The notes under the pieces were generated by a model that saw only the letters and a list, made by a program, of their open reading frames with translations, did no database searches and was not told the DNA's origin. Made by a program: the position numbers and the translations under genes. Below are positions 7,103 to 8,984 of a DNA stretch of 8,984 nt, in pieces. Source of the stretch: an uncultured Bilophila sp. (GTDB lineage Bacteria > Desulfobacterota > Desulfovibrionia > Desulfovibrionales > Desulfovibrionaceae); assembly GCA_959604115.1 (NCBI GenBank), contig CAUHBW010000133.1:1-8984 (forward strand), read 5' to 3'. The stretch's first letter is position 1. Each line of letters opens with the position of its first letter.

Positions 7103-7124
7103 AGCCGTTCCTCTGGACCTGTAA
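7074..7124 (+). promoter_or_regulatory. Nested inverted repeats upstream of wbaP, possible operator
   Basis: The outer arms TTACAGGT (7074-7081) and ACCTGTAA (7117-7124) are exact complements. Inside them TACAGCA (7081-7087) and TGCTGTA (7092-7098) form a second perfect dyad with a four-base spacer. Together they give four TACAG/CTGTA half-sites. The inner dyad lies between the candidate -35 and -10 boxes of wbaP, where a bound protein would block or assist RNA polymerase. The factor is unknown. If transcription starts further upstream, the same bases could fold as an RNA leader. Confidence 0.5.
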
Positions 7125-7139
7125 CCTTTCGAGCTTGGT

Positions 7140-8609
7140 ATGCCCTGTTTGTTTTCTTCCGGCTATACGCCCGGGAAAGTCCGCCTGTTCTGCTCCCGGC
7201 GTACGGTGGCGTTGCTGACGGCGGATTGCTTGGCCCTGTTCGGGACGATGTTCCTGATAGGGCTCCTCCGCGTGCTGATGGGCGGGGAAATCTCGTTGTC
7301 GCAGCATGTTCCTTTGGCGTTGTTCCTGATGGTGGCGCCTATCGTCAACGGTTTCGAGGGACTGTACAGTGAAATTCCTCCGGCTCTTCCGGAGGAGCTG
7401 CGGATGCTCGGCATTTCCACTTCTCTCGCCTATTTCAGCATCGCCATTTTTTTGTTCCTCGGGCGCGGAGACATGCCTTCGCGGACGGTGTACCTGTTTT
7501 CGTGGGGATTGAGCCTCGGCGTGGTGCCGCTGGTCCGGTGCGCGGTGCGTACCCGGTTTTCGCGTGAAAGCTGGTGGGGCGTGCCGACCGTGCTGTTCGG
7601 TTCGGGCGATCTGGTTCCGCGTGTGGAAGCCTATCTGAAGAGGCATGCCGAAGCGGGCCTGCGTCTGTGCGCCCGGTTCGTCAGTCCCGCCTGCCCGGAA
7701 CTGGATCATGCTCCCCAAGCCATTTCCGAGGCCGAGAAGACGCTGGACCCGTTGTACAACCGTGCGGATCTGGAGACGTTCGTCCGGCTGTATCCCAAGA
7801 CCTGCGCGCTGGTGGTGATGGAAAAGGACGCGCCGCTGGCCTGCCGTCAGGAGCTGATCGATGTGGCCGGCCAGTTGTTCAGCTCGGTCATCCTCGTCCC
7901 CGAAGATCTGTCGGAAGGGGACATTCCTTTCTGGGTCCGTCCGCTGGAAATCGGCGAAGTGCTGTGCCTCAAGGTGCGGCAGAACCTGCTCGACCCCCGT
8001 CGGCTCGCGCTCAAGCGCGGCATGGATTTCGTGCTTTCGCTGGTCGGCGGAATCGCGATCCTGCCGTTTCTCGCCTTCATCGCGCTTGCCATCAAGGTGG
8101 AGTCGCGGGGGCCGGTGTTTTTCCGTCAGAGCCGCATCGGGCGGGACGGGCAGACCATCCATATCCTGAAATTCCGCACGATGGTGCGCAATGCCGAGGA
8201 GGTGCTCCAGAAGTATCTGGAGGCCAACCCGGAACTGCGTCAGGAATGGGAGGCCGACCAGAAGCTCCGCAACGATCCGCGCATCACCCGGATGGGCGCA
8301 CTGTTGCGGCGCACGAGTCTGGACGAGCTGCCGCAGCTCTGGAACGTGCTGTGGGGCGAGATGAGTCTTGTGGGCCCCCGTCCCATCGTCGAGGACGAGA
8401 TTGTGCGCTACGGCTCGGCGTTCGCCTCCTACAAGCGTGTGCGTCCGGGCATGACCGGACTGTGGCAGGTTTCCGGCCGCAATGACCTCTCGTACAAGCA
8501 GCGCGTGCATCTCGACCGTTTTTACATCTGCAACTGGTCCACATGGCTGGACCTGCTGATCCTCGCCAAGACCCTGCCCGTGGTGCTGGGGCGCAAGGGC
8601 GCGTACTAG
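7140..8609 (+). CDS. wbaP: Undecaprenyl-phosphate sugar phosphotransferase, WbaP/RfbP type
   Basis: This 489-residue inner-membrane enzyme transfers a sugar-1-phosphate from a nucleotide sugar to undecaprenyl phosphate, the first step of an O-antigen, capsule or exopolysaccharide repeat unit. The N-terminal third has about four membrane helices (near 22-45, 57-73, 92-108 and 116-133). A Rossmann-like region follows at about 148-255. The catalytic polyprenol phosphotransferase domain occupies 290-489: a membrane helix at 298-320, FRQSRIGRDGQ at 328-338, KFRTMVRNAEE at 344-354, the Asp-Glu pair at 395-396 in RTSLDELPQL, GPRPIV at 412-417 and PGMTGLWQVSGRNDLSY at 436-452. The end (NWSTWLDL, then RKGAY) matches WbaP. 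The ATG is the first start after an in-frame TAA at 7122-7124, though only GAG at 7131-7133 resembles a ribosome site. Galactose is the usual WbaP sugar, but the substrate here is inferred. No other glycan genes are in the window. A weak ggcgg/ccgcc hairpin (8622-8640) follows the stop. Confidence 0.94.
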   Translation: MPCLFSSGYTPGKVRLFCSRRTVALLTADCLALFGTMFLIGLLRVLMGGEISLSQHVPLALFLMVAPIVNGFEGLYSEIPPALPEELRMLGISTSLAYFSIAIFLFLGRGDMPSRTVYLFSWGLSLGVVPLVRCAVRTRFSRESWWGVPTVLFGSGDLVPRVEAYLKRHAEAGLRLCARFVSPACPELDHAPQAISEAEKTLDPLYNRADLETFVRLYPKTCALVVMEKDAPLACRQELIDVAGQLFSSVILVPEDLSEGDIPFWVRPLEIGEVLCLKVRQNLLDPRRLALKRGMDFVLSLVGGIAILPFLAFIALAIKVESRGPVFFRQSRIGRDGQTIHILKFRTMVRNAEEVLQKYLEANPELRQEWEADQKLRNDPRITRMGALLRRTSLDELPQLWNVLWGEMSLVGPRPIVEDEIVRYGSAFASYKRVRPGMTGLWQVSGRNDLSYKQRVHLDRFYICNWSTWLDLLILAKTLPVVLGRKGAY

Positions 8610-8660
8610 AGGGACGCCTCCGGCGGCGGGGCTTACCGCCTTTCCCCTTTAAAGATGAAT

Positions 8661-8705
8661 AAAAAAGGGTTCCGCATTCAGTTCAAGCTGGATGCGGAAC
8701 CCTTT
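8661..8705 (-). terminator. Strong hairpin with minus-strand U-tract, possibly also ending wbaP
   Basis: An 18-base-pair stem (8664-8681 with 8688-8705, one G-T pair) encloses the loop ttcaag. On the minus strand the stem runs into TTTTTTATTC, an excellent U-tract. On the plus strand the following bases (tttgggtttgc) are weaker. It lies 54 bases after the wbaP stop and could end that transcript too, but its orientation best suits a minus-strand transcript arriving from the right. Confidence 0.8.
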
Positions 8706-8842
8706 GGGTTTGCTCCTGCGGCGCAGGACGCCTTCTTGACGAATCCTTGGCGGCGTCGCCGTGCGCGTCCATCGTTCCGGCATGCCGCTTTCTTGAACAC
8801 GGCTTTTTTGAAGCACCAAACCGCGGACGGTTTTCGTGCCAT
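8678..8842 (-). CDS. Possible small, very basic protein of 54 residues (uncertain)
   Basis: This minus-strand frame opens at ATG 8842, with an in-frame ATG at 8854 just after a stop, and closes at 8678-8680 inside the loop of the terminator hairpin. The product is rich in Lys, Arg and Ala, contains three Cys, and carries a repeated theme: CFKKAVFKKAAC at 10-21, a run of four Arg at 28-31, then GFVKKASC at 33-40. There is no convincing ribosome site, and the frame overlaps the terminator stem, both of which argue against it. In favour are the minus-strand terminator and the absence of any other gene here. I recognise no family. It may be chance coding in GC-rich DNA. Confidence 0.22.
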   Translation of the reverse strand: MARKPSAVWCFKKAVFKKAACRNDGRARRRRQGFVKKASCAAGANPKGSASSLN

Positions 8843-8984
8843 CCTATAATCCATTCAGATTGTTTGAGCGGAATAGTCCTTTCGTGTCGAGGCGCGTCTT
8901 CTTCACGTTGCTCCGGGAAACTTGCGGTCGGGAACGGGCTCCGGCGTCTCCGCAACCGTGTTCCGTCCCGTTTATGAAAGTCTT
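8706..8984. other. Right-end region without a recognised gene
   Basis: Longer frames on both strands give low-complexity Arg/Pro/Ser-rich translations with no family look. The stretch holds the right part of the uncertain 54-residue minus ORF and a perfect TATAAT on the plus strand at 8845-8850. It also contains a T-rich patch near 8800-8812. The window ends in gaaagtctt, the same nine bases found beside the hairpin after purL (262-270). I see no tRNA or known RNA signature. Confidence 0.4.

Noticed and set aside
7074..8510. Minus-strand frame of 478 codons opposite wbaP
   Set aside because: The product is Arg/Gln/His-rich and resembles no family, while the plus strand encodes an intact WbaP with all catalytic motifs.
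8683..8955. Minus-strand frame of 90 codons at the right end
   Set aside because: Its translation is Arg/Pro/Ser-rich without any recognisable pattern and its start lacks a ribosome site. The overlapping 54-codon frame has a slightly better case but is itself doubtful.

Overview
The window reads as an ordinary chromosomal segment of a GC-rich bacterium, most likely a Desulfovibrionaceae-type sulfate reducer (Desulfovibrio, Bilophila or Mailhella relatives). This rests on gene content and codon style only: a mid-length PurS-PurL fusion, an octaprenyl-type diphosphate synthase, an NhaD/ArsB-like antiporter and a WbaP-type sugar transferase. No rRNA or other marker is present to fix the taxon. 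I see no phage, transposon, CRISPR or defence genes.

Layout. Bases 1-340 hold no convincing gene. There is a strong plus-strand terminator at 162-203 for something upstream of the window, then a long GC-rich hairpin at 275-327 just past the end of purL. Two minus-strand genes follow, transcribed right to left: a polyprenyl diphosphate synthase (3408-4385) and then purL (341-3355), 52 bases apart and probably one transcript. Diverging from them is a tiny DUF2065 membrane protein (4542-4739). Candidate promoters for the two directions lie back to back at 4442-4504. A bidirectional terminator at 4804-4843 separates DUF2065 from a convergent antiporter gene (4854-6269, minus). Upstream of the antiporter on the same strand is an unrecognised two-helix membrane protein (6387-6962). 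A second divergent intergenic region (6963-7139) carries candidate promoters both ways and a nested set of inverted repeats in front of wbaP (7140-8609, plus). The last 375 bases contain a hairpin whose U-tract points to minus-strand transcription, a possible 54-residue basic ORF and no recognised gene.

How the genes relate. purL serves de novo purine synthesis. The prenyl synthase makes the long prenyl chain of respiratory quinones or a related polyprenyl lipid. The antiporter handles Na+/H+ or a similar ion exchange. WbaP starts assembly of a surface glycan on undecaprenyl phosphate. These are separate housekeeping and envelope functions rather than one system. I did not find evidence of a new multi-gene system. 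The most distinctive sequence signals are the palindrome cluster upstream of wbaP, the hairpin element after purL and the right-end terminator with its possible small ORF.
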